Source: Crocodylus rhombifer (taxonomy: Eukaryota > Chordata > Crocodylia > Crocodylidae). Taken from it: 64,000 nucleotides of DNA. A program made the translations under genes and the position numbers. Shown here piece after piece: positions 1 to 11,637 of this stretch. The first letter of the stretch is position 1. The number at the start of each line of letters is the position of its first letter. Location: contig JAVSML010019060.1 in NCBI GenBank assembly GCA_038503035.1, positions 62,001-126,000 on the forward strand, written 5' to 3'. A model generated the notes under the pieces. The model saw only the letters and a list, made by a program, of their open reading frames with translations. It did no database searches and was not told where the DNA came from.

Positions 1-407
1 TAGTTGCACAGCTCCAAATCTGAGTGGGGAATCATCTCCTGGGATGGCTCAGACTGTCCTCCGTCCTGATGTCTGCTCCCCAGACAAGTCTCAGCTCTGT
101 TCCCTCTGCATGGGGGGAAAGTGGGCTGAGTCTCTGCCCCTCTCTCCAGGTTGGTGTTTGTCTCTCTTCCAGCTTCAGATTTTTATGGTTCAATAGCATC
201 CAATCAGAGCCCTTAGTATGCAATGGGGGCTCTGGTCACAGTTCAAATATTCCTATAAAACCATGCACTGTGCACACCCTACCCTCGTACTACCTGGAAA
301 AACTATTGCACTCTCTGAAAATGTTTTTCTGCCCTTCTTGTAAAGTTCTTGGGCACAGCTCACCCATTCAGATTGCAGCCAAGCAAGCCTTTGCAGCTGT
401 TACACTA
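1..407. other. Anonymous sequence, no gene seen
   Basis: I see no coding exon, RNA gene or recognisable repeat here. Open frames are short and show no protein-family signal. Confidence 0.5.
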
Positions 408-930
408 GAGGAGGGCAAAATACCTGCAGGCCAGATCCAGCCCATGAAGTGATTTTTATCTGGCCTGTGGGCACCCACCAATTAATTGTATCCCATTCAG
501 CCTGGCCCTGGCCCCAGCCCTGGATTTGGCCCTGTCCATCATGCACAGTGTGCCATAGAGTGTGGGTTTGGGGCTGGCAGGAGTGTGGTGGCTGGGGCCT
601 GCATCCTGCACCCAGAAGGGTGGTGGGAATGCAGAGCCTAGTTCCAGCATTTGGGGCTCCCCTTAGCTCATGTGCAGCTCCTGGGATTTGTGCACCACTG
701 GGTGGGGTGCGAGTCCTAGGATGATGAAGTTGGCTGCCTTCCCCACTCCCTGCCAACATATGCAGCTCCCAGAACTCCACGGAAAGTGGCAGGGAGCCCT
801 GTTCCCTGCTTCCCAGTGGAGTCCCAGGATCTGCATCTGGTGGCAGGGAGTGGGCCCAGGCTGCAGTACAGGCTGTGTGCAAAAGCAGATACAGAGAAGG
901 CTGGGGCCTGCAAACAGCAGCTAATCTAAG
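408..930. mobile_element. Decayed fragment of a non-autonomous hAT (family A)
   Basis: The stretch shares blocks in the same order with the left two thirds of the complete element at 22458-23995. Both have a GGCAAAAT-type start, a shared CCACCAATTAATTG block, and a later run about choosing-length GC-rich sequence containing TGATGAAGT and a CTCC-ACGGAA-type segment. The right end with its terminal repeat is missing. It has no coding capacity. Family assignment rests on this within-window similarity only. Confidence 0.6.
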
Positions 931-2330
931 AAATCACAACATTTCCCCTTTACTGGCAGAGAATTGGTATCTGCAGAGCAAGGTGGTACCAGTCAGTTGT
1001 AACCCTTGTCAGTTTTGCCCAAACATCCTAATTCTAGTCTGCATTTCACCTGGCCATGGCTCCTGTCAATTCATCTCTTCCCTCTCAAACTAAGTGCATG
1101 CCAGGGACTCCAGCTTAGCCTTATATTATACATCATTCAGACTGAGCATATGTAATAGTTAAAGCTGCCTAATGCTTTCTGTCCCCAGGTCTTCACTGGG
1201 GGTAGAATTGTGTTTAGCTAGTACACAACCAAAAAACAACTTACAATCAACTCTGATTCATGTGACCAAAAGTAAAGTGATTCCACTACCCCTTCTGGGC
1301 ACACTGTGGGAGTAGGGTTGCCCTCCAAAGATCTGCCTATTCCTATAATAGGGGTGCTTCTATGCCCAGAGTGAATCATTCTTACACTTTAGTCAAGTAA
1401 TCCAGAGTTGCTTTCAGGACTTCCAAAGCAAGAACATGTTTTGTACTGACCATCTGCAAGCTTTTTACTGACATCCAGTTGTTTTTACTGTTACATATTT
1501 TATATAATAAAAATGTCACTTTCCTGCCAGGCAGTTGGAAGGACTGTGTTTTACATCTTAGGGGGTTAACAAAAACTATAGTAAAAAAAAAAAAATTGGT
1601 AGTCTATAAAAGTTTGTAATTAAAAAAAAAAAATCATGGGTTGGCAACACTGCTTGACTGCAGCAATGGTTTACACCATGCTCCCCCCCCCCCCCAGCCC
1701 TGGGGTTCCCTACTTGTCCACATACCTTTACACTCTTTTCCAACTGTATCCCACACTATTGTCTCCTCTCACAGTGTTACCCCTACTAGCCCCATTGACC
1801 CAGTCTTGGCATGGACCCCAACCTCCCACCTGTAGCTATGTCCTGGTTGCACCATCTTCCTCCTGCCTTGCATACCTTTGGGATGAGCACTGAGCAACCA
1901 TTACAAGGGATATTACATGTGGTGGTCAGGACTCACAGCAGCAGCACCTGGCTAAGATAGCAAGGAAAAAGGAACTACTGCAGTGGACCAGAATTCCATG
2001 ACAGACGGTTCACTGCAGGGGGCCGAGCAGCGTTCCCACTTAAGCTCCAGATGGCGCTATTCTTCTCTCTCTGGTGTGGATGCCTGAATGTGGTTTCCCT
2101 TGGGGGAGGGATCTGGAAGTGAGCTCAGGGCTTCTTAAATTATACTGACAGGCCAGTTATTTTACAGACTTCACAGAAAGAAGAGTTTAGTTTGTTTTGT
2201 TTTTTTTCTCCCTGACCATGTGATGGATAGTTGGCAGCCCTGGTTAGTTTCAAGCTGCACTTTAGTCATCCACTAAGTGAAACAGAACTCTGCCCTGAAT
2301 GAGCATGTTACTGTGTAAAGCATAGGTGCT
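931..2330. other. Anonymous AT-rich sequence with homopolymer runs
   Basis: No gene is visible. The stretch holds poly(A) runs near 1583 and 1622 and a poly(C) run near 1682. I could not assign any of it to a repeat family. Confidence 0.45.
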
Positions 2331-2575
2331 GACTCAGTGGGTACTCCAGGGTTCAAGTACCCACTAAAAAACATCAGTGGGTGCTCGGCACCCATAGAGC
2401 TACTTTCAGATGTTTAAAAAAAAAAAGAGGGGGGGAGTGCTTTACCAAAAGCAGAAGTGCATTACTTAACCCAGCTCTACAGTGTCTGTGTAGATTGGTG
2501 ATTCAATAGGGCTTTTTGGAGCTTTAAGCTAAAGCTAAAGCTGATTTATTTCCTGGTGCATATCAAGCACCCATA
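2331..2575. mobile_element. Possible MITE
   Basis: The left edge reads CATAGGTGCTGAC and the right edge, reverse complemented, CCTATGGGTGCTTG, giving imperfect terminal inverted repeats about 245 bp apart. The left part also contains a small self-complementary GTGGGTACTCC/AGTACCCAC block. No clear target duplication was found, so the class is not assigned. Confidence 0.3.
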
Positions 2576-2687
2576 GGAAAAAAAACAAACAGACAGTGAC
2601 TGTGGTGTAACGGATGGCTTCTCTTTCTTTCCCTCTCTGGTGTTAAAGTTCCCAGCACATTATTCATGTGATCTTTACTGGCAGGCC

Positions 2688-2745
2688 ACTTAGTATCATC
2701 ATCCTTCTTTCCCATAGGAGGAAGCTGAGGCACAGGGAGGTGACA
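2688..2745. repeat. Possible MIR-like SINE core remnant
   Basis: A GGAAGCTGAGGCACAGGGAG segment preceded by TATCATCATCC resembles the conserved region of MIR-type SINEs. It is short, and chance or another SINE family is possible. Confidence 0.3.
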
Positions 2746-4600
2746 ATAGTAGAATAGTGGCAACATGTAGGGGGTGCACATGGGTGTATGTGCACCCTCT
2801 GAGATCAGCTGTTTACCCTCTGGAAGCACTGGCTTGGCAATCGGACGCAGGGGGACCCCCCCCCCAGCCAGTAATTAGCTGATGGGGGTCCCCCAGTGGC
2901 CATCTGGTGCCCCCTGAGATTTGGAAGGTACCAGCTGCCCATGAACCCAGGTGTCCTGACTTGCCAGATTTCTTTTGTCTGCGGAGTTCCTTTTCCTCTT
3001 GTCCCTTCTCTTCAATCTAATGAATGTTTCCCCTTCCCTCTTGATGTTCCTGGCCCTTTTCTTGATCCTTCTTTCTGTTATGGCCAAGCTTCTAGCTCAA
3101 ATTCCACTGGAATCCCTCAGTTTCACCATCCTTCTGCCATGCTACCATTGGAGATGAAAATTATCCTGCTTAGGCCCAGACAACTGAGTGGTGTCCATCT
3201 CCACCTGCTCTTCAGAGAGGGGGGCAGGGACGGTGAGGAATCTAGCAGAAGGAAGGCAATTCCTAGCTGTTTCTTCAAGCCTCCAAAGCAGCAGGTACCA
3301 GCTCCCTCCCTGCATCCCTGTCCATGAACAATATTCTAGCTGAGAGCACAAGAGACTTATGGGATGCCACTGCATATGAAATACCCCTGAAAATGGGAGA
3401 GGTTAGGCCAGGGCCCATAAGATGTTATATGTTCAGTTACCTAAGCATGGCAGCTGGGAAAAGTAAAGAAACCAGAAGGAAGAGCCTAGGGGGCAGAATC
3501 CAAGAGTTTGGTAGGCAGGGAGCCACACAATTTGAGCTGCCAGAAATGGGGTCTAAGGCAGTGTGTAGACAAGACGGGCATTAATGGAGAGCACCTGAAC
3601 ATTTTAACATGGCTTTTATTTATTTATTTATTTATTTTTGTGGTGCATTTTTGTTTACAAGACATGGCATTCGTGTTCACATGAACGGTGCTTTCAAGTG
3701 AGTTAAGCCTCGTGTCATTTCCTGCAGATTTCGGGATGGGGAGTCAAATACTGATTTACCCCCTGTAATGTCTTTCCTAATATAAACCATCTGGGCTCCC
3801 CAGACTCTCACTGTGCAGTCCTGACTCTCGCTGGGAGTCTCCCCTGGGCACAGTCATGGTCACCCCAAAATCCTTCTCACTTGCACTCATTTATGCTCAG
3901 TCGGTTTGGTCTCTCTCCATCGGTATGCAATCCCAAACACACTGTCCCAATCCCAAACACAAGTTGCTTGAATTCTCCCCTCCCATTACTTTCCCTTCCC
4001 TTTCCATTCCATCATGTTACATATATACATGTTTTTTCTCTTATTTACTATAGCCGCTATGATATCATAAAATGTTCAGGGTTTAGAGTAGCGGGTGGGT
4101 GAGTGGGTGTTTGTTGCTGCCTGGTTGGTTGGTGATTGCTGTCAATGTTGGGAGTGGTGGCGAGCTCTTCTGCTTTCTTTTTTCTCTGTTCTTTTTTAGA
4201 CTACATTTCTCAGCATTCCCAAGCTCATTGGTCTTCATACAGTTTCCAATGGGGGCTCCCATTGGAGCCCTCCTATCCCTGCCCAGGTACACCATCAATC
4301 TGTTTGTGTGGTGCCACATACGGATTTTGGAGGTGTGTTGTGAATTGTTTTATAAAAGTTTTTGGAATGTTTTTGAAAACATGGATTGGTGTCTGGCTTG
4401 GTCCCCCACCCACCTAGCCCGCCAAGAGCTATAATAGTTAAACTTCTCAACCATGTTACAGAAGGGAGGCTCATTCAGATGTGGGTGATGGTGCATAATG
4501 CCTCCCTCCCCAAAACCACTCGCCATCTGGAAGCAGCAAACCCCTAGTCCAGTCAAGATTTCCTCCCTCTTCCCCTGACTGTTCTCCCTTCCACCCCCGC
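2746..4600. other. Anonymous sequence with a TTTA microsatellite
   Basis: No supported gene. A (TTTA)n tract lies at about 3618-3638. The remaining open frames carry no recognisable domain. Confidence 0.45.
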
Positions 4601-4689
4601 TCCACAACACCACATGCCCCTGTAGACAGACACAGATTTAAAGTGTAAATGAATTTATTTTAACATAAGCAAGAGAAAGAACTAAGCAC

Positions 4690-5904
4690 GCCTAGGTGTT
4701 GTTGTCAGCAATATATCCTGCCAAACAGTCGGGCACAAGGGCTGCCCAACCAGCTTCTCCCTGAGGATATCTCCTCAGTTCCTGTGCTGCTGCTGCTGCC
4801 CAGACATGTCTCTGTTGTCTGGCCATTGCCTGTTGTGCTTCTTCTTCCCATGACTCCTTAAACTTCTCCACAGCTCTCACAGATATTGTGCAGTATGCAG
4901 ACTATCACTACAAAGGCCAGGATATTTTCTTGCTCCATCTCAAGCCGGCACGTAAGCAACCTCCATCGTCCTTTCATTTCATCCTCCATCGTCCTTTCAT
5001 TTGGCCAAACGCACATTCCACAGCCCTCTTGCAACTGCTCAGATGGTAGTTAAAAACCAGCTTCTGCAGTGACGTTCCCTTCATAAGTCTTCATAAGCCA
5101 GGGCTTTAGGAGGTAGGCAGCATTTGCTAATATAACTGAAGGAAAAGCGACACTGCGGATCACTGTCTCTTCCACATCTGGTGCATAGTGTCCTTTCTCT
5201 ACGAGGCCAGGCAGAGGGGAGTTTCTGAACATGCACACTTCATTCACATTGCTGGCCCACCATGTATAAATGTTCATGAACCAGCCCCTGTGGTCCACCA
5301 CAGCTTGCAGAATCATGAAGGCATATTCCTTCCTGTTTGTGAAACCCCTCCCTGCAAGGCACATCACTAGGATATGAGTGCTGTCTAAAGCCCCCACACA
5401 GTTTGGGAACCCCTTCTCATTAAAGCCATCTATGACTTGCTGCAGATTCGCTAGGTGGATAATTTTGTTTGCAGTGATCTCCTTAAGCAGCTGGCATACT
5501 TCACAAGTTGCCAGTCCAACTGTGCAGGTAGCCACACCGAACCGGTTCACAATGTAGTGGAGGCTGGATGGGCTGGCCAGTTTCATGATGGCCATTGCAA
5601 CCCTCTTGTCCTGTGGCATGGCTCAACACATGTTAGTGTCCTGCCTCGTGATCTGGGGCCCCAGAATTGAGACAGTATGATAGAATATCTCCCTTTTCAT
5701 TTGAAACATCTCCAGCCACTGTTGGTCATTCAAAGTCATCAGCACAATTTGCTCCCACCAGTCCAAGGTGCTCTCCCAGGCCCACACCATGAGGATTCTG
5801 GTCCTCTTCCGGTTTCTCAACAGAGCCCAGTGAAATTCCACTTCTTCACTTTGTTCTGTGCATTCCAAATCCTTTGGGTACCTGTATCTTCTTATTGTCA
5901 TTAA
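4690..5904 (-). pseudogene. PIF/Harbinger (HARBI1-like) transposase, broken
   Basis: This is the DDE transposase of a Harbinger-type DNA transposon. Reading from 5904 down, an N-terminal piece ending in GPQITRQDTNM (to about 5623) is followed by a 189-codon frame at 5619-5050 with the core of the family: FGVATCTVGLAT, GFPNCVGALDSTHI (first catalytic Asp region), GFTNRKEYAF, LQAVVDHRGWF and AYLLKPWLM. The segment before AYLLKPWLM reads ILANAA where the family normally has an Asp, so a catalytic residue looks lost. Below 5050 the frame breaks and a weakly matching C-terminal part runs to about 4692. A 23-bp direct duplication (4961-4980 and 4984-5003) adds a frameshift in this part. No Myb-like partner gene is visible. 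The gene is dead. Confidence 0.85.
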
Positions 5905-6289
5905 TGCTGTTAAACCAGGAACACAACTTGCCAGTGAACACTATAGCACAGTTCCTATCCTTCTGAAGCATTGCAGCAGTAATCCCCAGGTAAACAGCAT
6001 TTGCAGAAGCTCGGTGTATATATATGGTGGAGGACCAGGCTGTGTGTGATTTATGGAGGGTGATGAGGCATATATCCAATGTATGATATAGATTTATGTT
6101 ATGTAGACTTATAATTACAATTCAGTGCCTTATAATAAGAAAGCAGATACTGAGCATAAGGTAGGTGATTATGAGCCCTCCCTACTTCTTTCCCTATGGG
6201 GAAATATCCACCTCTTGGTTCAAGATCCTCCCTAGGTCCCTCTGTTCCCTTGGAGAAGCACTATATACCTTCCTGCTCTACATACTAGC

Positions 6290-7400
6290 CTTACTGAACT
6301 TGTATTTCCTCCTCCTGGTTGCTGGCCACAAGTACTGCTGAGGTTTGTCTAGTGTGTACTACTTGAATTGTGGAGGCTTTCTTCACAGACTTTGGCCAGA
6401 GCATCAGCTTGAGTATGGCAAGAGTTGCACAAGTTCTGCAGATCCATTTCCTATTATTCTTGCCCTCCTCCTGATTGCTAGCCCTGTTTGCTAATGAGCA
6501 TATTATGGAATTGTAATTAGAGGATTGTTGCTGGCCACAAACGCAGAGGCTTTCTTGTTGGTTGCTGGCCAAGACCTCCGGCAAATTCCCTCCTGGGGTC
6601 CGCGTAGTAGGCCCAGGCCTGTGGGCTCTTCACCTCACTTGCCCACCTCTGCACCTCTCTGTTGCACCCTTGTAACTTTTGAATCATTGCTGGTCACAAA
6701 GCAAGCTGTGCTCCTGAGTTATGACTGCTGCAGTGGCAGAAGCTAAGGCTTCTTCACTGGTTTTGGCCCGAGCATCAGCTCCATTTGCACAAGATCTGCA
6801 GGCCCACTTCATACGGTCTTCTTGCCCTCCTCCCCATTACTGGTTATGTCCTGCATCAGAATGAGCTAGACAAGATTTGCAAGGACATTTCATTCATTAC
6901 TGCAGAAGGCTCGGGATGCAGGTGGAGCCTTCCAGTAAGGAAGCCGAGGCTTCTTTTCTGAATTGTGGAGGCTTTCTTTTTGGTTGCTGGCTAAGACCTC
7001 TGGGGTCTGGGCAGTAGGCTCTTTGTCCCACTTGCCCTCTGCCTTACACCTCTCTGTTGCACCCTTGGAACTTTCACATCATGCTGGCCACAAAGCAAGC
7101 TGCAGTGGCAGAAGCTGAGGCTTGAGTTTATTTTCTGAATTGCAGAGGCATTTTTCTTGTTACTATCCAAGGTCTGGATAGTAGGCCCACGCCTGTGGGC
7201 TATTTGCTCCCATGTGCCTACCTTTGCCTTGCACCTCTCCATTGCACCCTAGTAACTTTCAAATCATTGCTGGTCACAAAGGAAGCTGAGCTTTTTTCAC
7301 TAGCGTTTGTCCAAGCATCAGATCAATTTGCACAAGTTCTGCAGGCCCATTTCATAGTCTTTTCACTCTCCTCCTGGTTACTGGCCATGTTCCAGCAAAT
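6290..7400. repeat. Degenerate tandem repeat, three or more units
   Basis: A composite unit recurs: a GTTGCTGGC(C/T)AAGACCTC block, a GTAGGC..GGGCTCTT block, CACCTCTC(T/C)NTTGCACCCT, then AACTTT..ATCA(T)TGCTGG and CACAAAG(C/G)AAGCTG. The last block appears near 6676, 7068 and 7255. Spacing is irregular, about 190-390 bp, so units have gained or lost sequence. No coding potential. Confidence 0.6.
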
Positions 7401-7579
7401 TCAGACTAGAGTAAAATATCTTCTTACACTCACCTACCATTCTGTCTCCTTGAGTTTCTTCTCTGACTTGTGGAAGGAAGGAAGATTTTAAATCAAGCTA
7501 ACAGAAAGTAGAAAGTCCCACGCTCCCCAACCTGAGAGGGCCCCCCTCACTCCCTACCTAAGCTTTGGGGCTGGCAAAG

Positions 7580-9110
7580 ATTCCAAAATTACAATGTAAC
7601 AGAGTAGCACGGCCCAACTCTGCGAGCCAGCAAAGTGGGGCCATTCATCTCCACTTGAGGGGGCCCCTTTGGGGCCATGCCTGGGCCCCCCTGCTCCTTT
7701 ACCCAGCCATCTTCCTACTGGGACATGTTCAGTAGGGCTGTGTGAAACACCATCATTTCATTTTGACATCCATTTTGCCATTTCAAAAGGACTGTTTTGT
7801 TTCATCATTTCACTTCATCAAAACTGTTTCTCTGCCTTGACACATTTCAATGTTTCTCCCACAGGCTATAATGGGGTATCATGAAAATGCGTAAAACCTT
7901 GTCATTTCTTGCCTGATTTGGATGAAAATTGCAGGGATGGTAGCCCCTTCTGGGGGCATGAAGTCTTTTAATTTTGAAAGAGATAGGTGCAGCAGTTTCT
8001 GGGAAACTGTACCTCAAATTCTTCAAAACACAACTCCTGACACTTGCCAGCAGCAGCAGTCTCCTCTTATCTGGCACACAGATCATGGGGCCTGCGCCCC
8101 CGGGGAGGGCTGCAGGACTGTACTGGATTCCTCTGGGGGGGTGCAGGTCCCTGTATCTGCATGCTGGATGAGAAGAGACTCAGGCTGCTGCTGCTGCCTG
8201 GGACTGGTGTGGGGCGTAGCCTGCACCCAGCACAGGAGAAGATTCCTGCTGCTGCCTGGGACTCCTCTCATCTGGTGTGCAAATCTGGGGCCTTGCACCC
8301 CTGGGACAGCTGCTGGGCTGTGCCAGACTTCTCCTGGGGCTGTGAGCCCCCGGATCTCCGTGTTAGATGAGAGGAGGCTCAGGCTGCCGCTGCCACCTGG
8401 GACAGGCAGCAGCAGCATTCTTCTCCAATGCTGGGTGCAGCCCACACCTAGCGCTGGTCCCAAGTAGGAGAGACAGCTTCCTCCCATCTAAAACACAGAT
8501 CTGGGGGCTTGCACCTCTTGGAGGGCTGCCAGGCTGTGCTGGGCTCCTCCTGGGGGTGCAAGCCCCTGGATCTGCACACCGGATGAGAGGAAGCTGCCTC
8601 TGTTGCCTGGGACCAGCACTGAAGCCAAGTAAGCCTGGCTTCAAAACTCAAAATGTTTCAAAGTATTTTGAGTGCCCTTGTTTCATTTTGAAGCTGTTTC
8701 AAAGCATTTTGTTTCATTTCAATTTTACTGTTTTGAGCTTGAAATGCATCAGAATAGCTTCAAAATGAAACGCCCAGTGAAACTTCGCAGATCCCTAATG
8801 TTCAGTAACCAGGAAGGGGGTGCAGGATGCCTCCTCTGCAGCCAGCTGAGTTGGGCCATACATCTCCACATGAGGGGGCCTCTAGGGGGTCATGCCTGCC
8901 CCATCCTTTGACCCAGCTGTCTTCCTGCCAGGACATGTTCAGTAACCAGGAAGGGGGTGCAGGATGCCTCCCTCCTTCCCTCCCTCCCTCTCCCACAGCC
9001 CACTCACCCATGGCCCGACTTAGCCAGCCAGTTGAGCTGGGCCATACATCCCCACCTGAGGGGGGCCCCTAGGGTACCGTGCCTGGGGACCCCCACATGA
9101 TGGGGCCCCT
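7580..9110. repeat. Tandem minisatellite with about 140-bp units, split by a hAT
   Basis: Units share GGGCCATNCATCTCCAC, TGAGGGGG, CCAGC(C/T)GTCTTCCTNC and GGACATGTTCAG. One unit ends at 7732, one spans about 8798-8945, and a third runs from about 8938 to 9090. The junction TTCAGTAACCAGGAAGGGGGTG between units is seen intact at 8941. A TAACCAGGAAGGG fragment recurs at about 9997. The hAT at 7733-8797 sits exactly at a unit junction. Confidence 0.7.
7733..8797. mobile_element. Non-autonomous hAT (family D) with perfect 8-bp duplication
   Basis: The element starts TAGGGCTGTGTGAAAC and ends, reverse complemented, TAGGGATCTGCGAAGTTTCA. It is flanked on both sides by ATGTTCAG (7725-7732 and 8798-8805), a perfect 8-bp target duplication typical of hAT. 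The outer arms are rich in GTTTCA/TGAAAC motifs. The middle (about 8040-8640) is a GC-rich tandem array of units of roughly 200-260 bp, each with a CTGGGACTGGTG-type and a GGATGAGAGGA-type block. No transposase is encoded. A second copy is at 34837-36065. Confidence 0.85.
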
Positions 9111-11405
9111 CCCTCCCTAGCTAAGCTTTGTGGGTGGGTTTGTTTAGTCTTATTTCTTGCAAGAAGTGCTGGCTGCACACTAGTACTGGTCAAGCATTCG
9201 ACCTCCTTCTATCCCAGGGGTAGGCAACATTTTTTGGCCAGAGTACTGACCAAAAAACACCACAATGCCTACCTCAAAAGGTGCTGGAGTGCCAGCATGG
9301 CAGGAAGAAAAATGAAGGCAAGGGGTACATGGCAGGATGCCCTGCTTGGGCCCCTTGCCCCCCACCCAAAGCCCCAGCCCTGCTGCCCCCCAACCCTGGC
9401 TCTGGTTGCCTGCAGCTACCCCAACTCTGGGTGGCTGCTGGAACCCGGGCTAATCCCAGCAGGACTTGCAGCATCCCAGCTGCCTGCTGGGAGCAGCCCG
9501 GGACTCTGGCTGGTAGCAGCTCCCCAGAGCCAGGGCCAGCTGCAGCCAGGAGGCTTCAAACAGCTGTGCCGGGCTTCGGCATCAGCTCCACACCAGCGCA
9601 TGCAGGCGCACCTTGGAGCGGGCAGTGGGAGAGGGGCCTGAGCCAGCACAGACCTGGTCTCTCCCCCTCTCCCAGCACAGAGGTAAGGAGCGCGGTGCAG
9701 CTGTTTGTAGCCAGCCTGGGATCTGAGCAGCTGCAGCAAGCAGTGGGCAGAGTACAAACAGCTGTGTCGGGCTCAGCAGGCAGCTGGGATACTGCAAGCC
9801 CTGCTGGGAGCAGCCCAGGCTCCACTGTTGGCAGCAGCTACCCGGAACTGGGACTGGCCGTGGTGTGTCAAGCAAAATGGCCTCGCGTGCCACACTAGGC
9901 ACGCATGCCAGGGGTTGCTGACCCCTGCTGTATCTGAAACCATCCACCCTGCAGCTTTCTAGTAATGCTATGACTCCATAAAAGTTGTGTGGTTATCAGT
10001 AACCAGGAAGGGCCAGTAAGCAGGCTGGCTGCCTACTTGACTCCCTCGCTCTCATCCTGCTGCCATGTAGTCGTCCATTCATCCATATCGTATCAAGGAA
10101 CTGCTCAAGGGAGCTTGGGAGCATATTGTGAATTGGTGTTTTATCCTATTGTATTGTATTTACTGGCAATGGCTGTACTGTGTGTTTTTAAAAAAAAAAA
10201 AAAAAATTCACCCGTTGACTACCAATGGCATTGTTGAATAAGAAAAAAGTCTATACAGTTTTAGTTTTATATGATTTCTCAACTGATTGCAATTCAGTTT
10301 ATTGTGAAAAAAATAAAGATGAGGAACAAAAAATTCTGATTTGTACTTGCTCCTACTTGATTTCAGGGCATGGACTTGAGAGCAGGGGAGGCGTTTTCAG
10401 TTGGCTGGGGTGGGAGTGCAGTAGCTGCTCAGGCTGGACACATAGCTGGTCAAGCCCCATATTTCAGACTGGTTGGCCTCCCCTCCAGGCACCTCAGTAA
10501 TATGTCTGGGGATAGCCACCTGCTGCATAACACTTCTGGTGTCTCTATAGGTAGCAGAGTGCTTTTTGAAACCCTGATCTTGGCGAATTAGCGGCTCCCT
10601 GCTTGGCTGAGATACATCTGATGAGACCATGCCAATGCCCAGTGTAGAAGGAGGTATTACAAATTTCTTGAATTTGGATGAAAAGAAGTTCTCCCACAAT
10701 GATGCTTTCTTTGAACACGCTTGGTTCTGCAAAGGCTTGGTAGCTGAAGAGATTACCCTGGTCTGCCTTGAGAGTGCTGCTCCTCATTTCCCTCTCACCT
10801 TTTCCCTGTCCTTTGAGAAGGCTGAGAGGAGAAATATGGCAAGGGAGGACAAAGCAATCCTGAACAAAATCTGATGAGCTCTCTCCAGGGAAGGAGCGGG
10901 TTGCAGGTGGCTGTGTAAGGGGGAGGGGGAGTGGTCTGCAAACCTGGTTCTGAAAGGTGCTGCATGCAGGATTTTGTAAAGAAAACATTGCATTGCAAAG
11001 AAAACACTAGAAAAAAAATCATTTTTGCATTGCACCTCCCATAACAGTACAGCCTGCAAAGAGAAAACTCAAAAAAAAAGCAGCTGTTTTGGAGCTGCAG
11101 CAGTAGGCATTAACCCCAAACCCCCACCCCTCTTGGTGACCATGCATATAAAGTGCATTATAATACATTAAAGACTTACTGAAGTCTTTAAAGACTTTGC
11201 TAAAGGCCCTGGGAGGTCCATGCATGGAGAAGTTTTGAAGATTGCCTGGTTGCTGCTGGGGGTGAGGTTGCTTAGTCTTTCTTTTTCTTACAAGACATGC
11301 TGGCTGCATCACACCCTAACTTAACACTTAACAAGCATTTAACCTCCCTCCCTCCAATAACCTACCCTGCAACTCTTTCCAATAATGCCATGACTCCATA
11401 AACCA
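9110..11405. repeat. Segmental duplication, one copy with a hAT inserted
   Basis: Sequence at 9120-9214 plus 9928-9985 matches 11265-11405: GTTNNTTAGTCTT, TGCTGGCTGCA, AAGCATT, ACCTCC, then CCTGCA, CTNTCTAGTAATGC / CTCTTTCCAATAATGC and ATGACTCCATAAA. The second copy lacks the 713-bp hAT. Between the copies (9990-11260) I see no gene, only a poly(A) run near 10190 and anonymous sequence. Confidence 0.65.
9215..9927. mobile_element. Non-autonomous hAT
   Basis: The left end CAGGGGTAGGCAAC pairs with the right end GTTGCTGACCCCTG. Flanking 8-mers TTCTATCC and CTGTATCT agree at five positions. The interior is GC-rich with repeated CTGCTGGGAGCAGCCC and CAAACAGCTGTG blocks. The surrounding sequence is duplicated at 11265-11405 without this element, which independently supports the boundaries. 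Confidence 0.75.
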
Positions 11406-11637
11406 CCCACCTCAAAGAGAACATGACACGTATAGAGAGCAAAAATAAAACACTTTACTGAAAATGCTGCAGCTTTAATAATAACTATATACAACTTAAC
11501 AATATAAAATATATACAAAATGTACAAAAAACCACCCAAAAACTGGAAATATTTTCACTCTACTCCTCTTCACTCTATTCTCCTCGTCACTGGGTTATGG
11601 GCTGGTTGCCACCCCTGGTGAGTTCTCCCCATGAAAG
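11405..11637. other. AT-rich anonymous sequence
   Basis: Contains an AATAAA at about 11445 and an AT-rich TATATACAA region at 11480-11520. It could be the tail of a DNA transposon, but nothing identifies it. Confidence 0.3.

Noticed and set aside
8363..8651. Open frames in the hAT middle, and similar ones at 9281-9898 and 35027-35752
   Set aside because: These are frames through GC-rich tandem repeats inside non-autonomous elements; no protein family matches.
10629..10874. An 81-codon frame on plus with balanced composition
   Set aside because: No recognisable motif and no splice context; length is within chance expectation.
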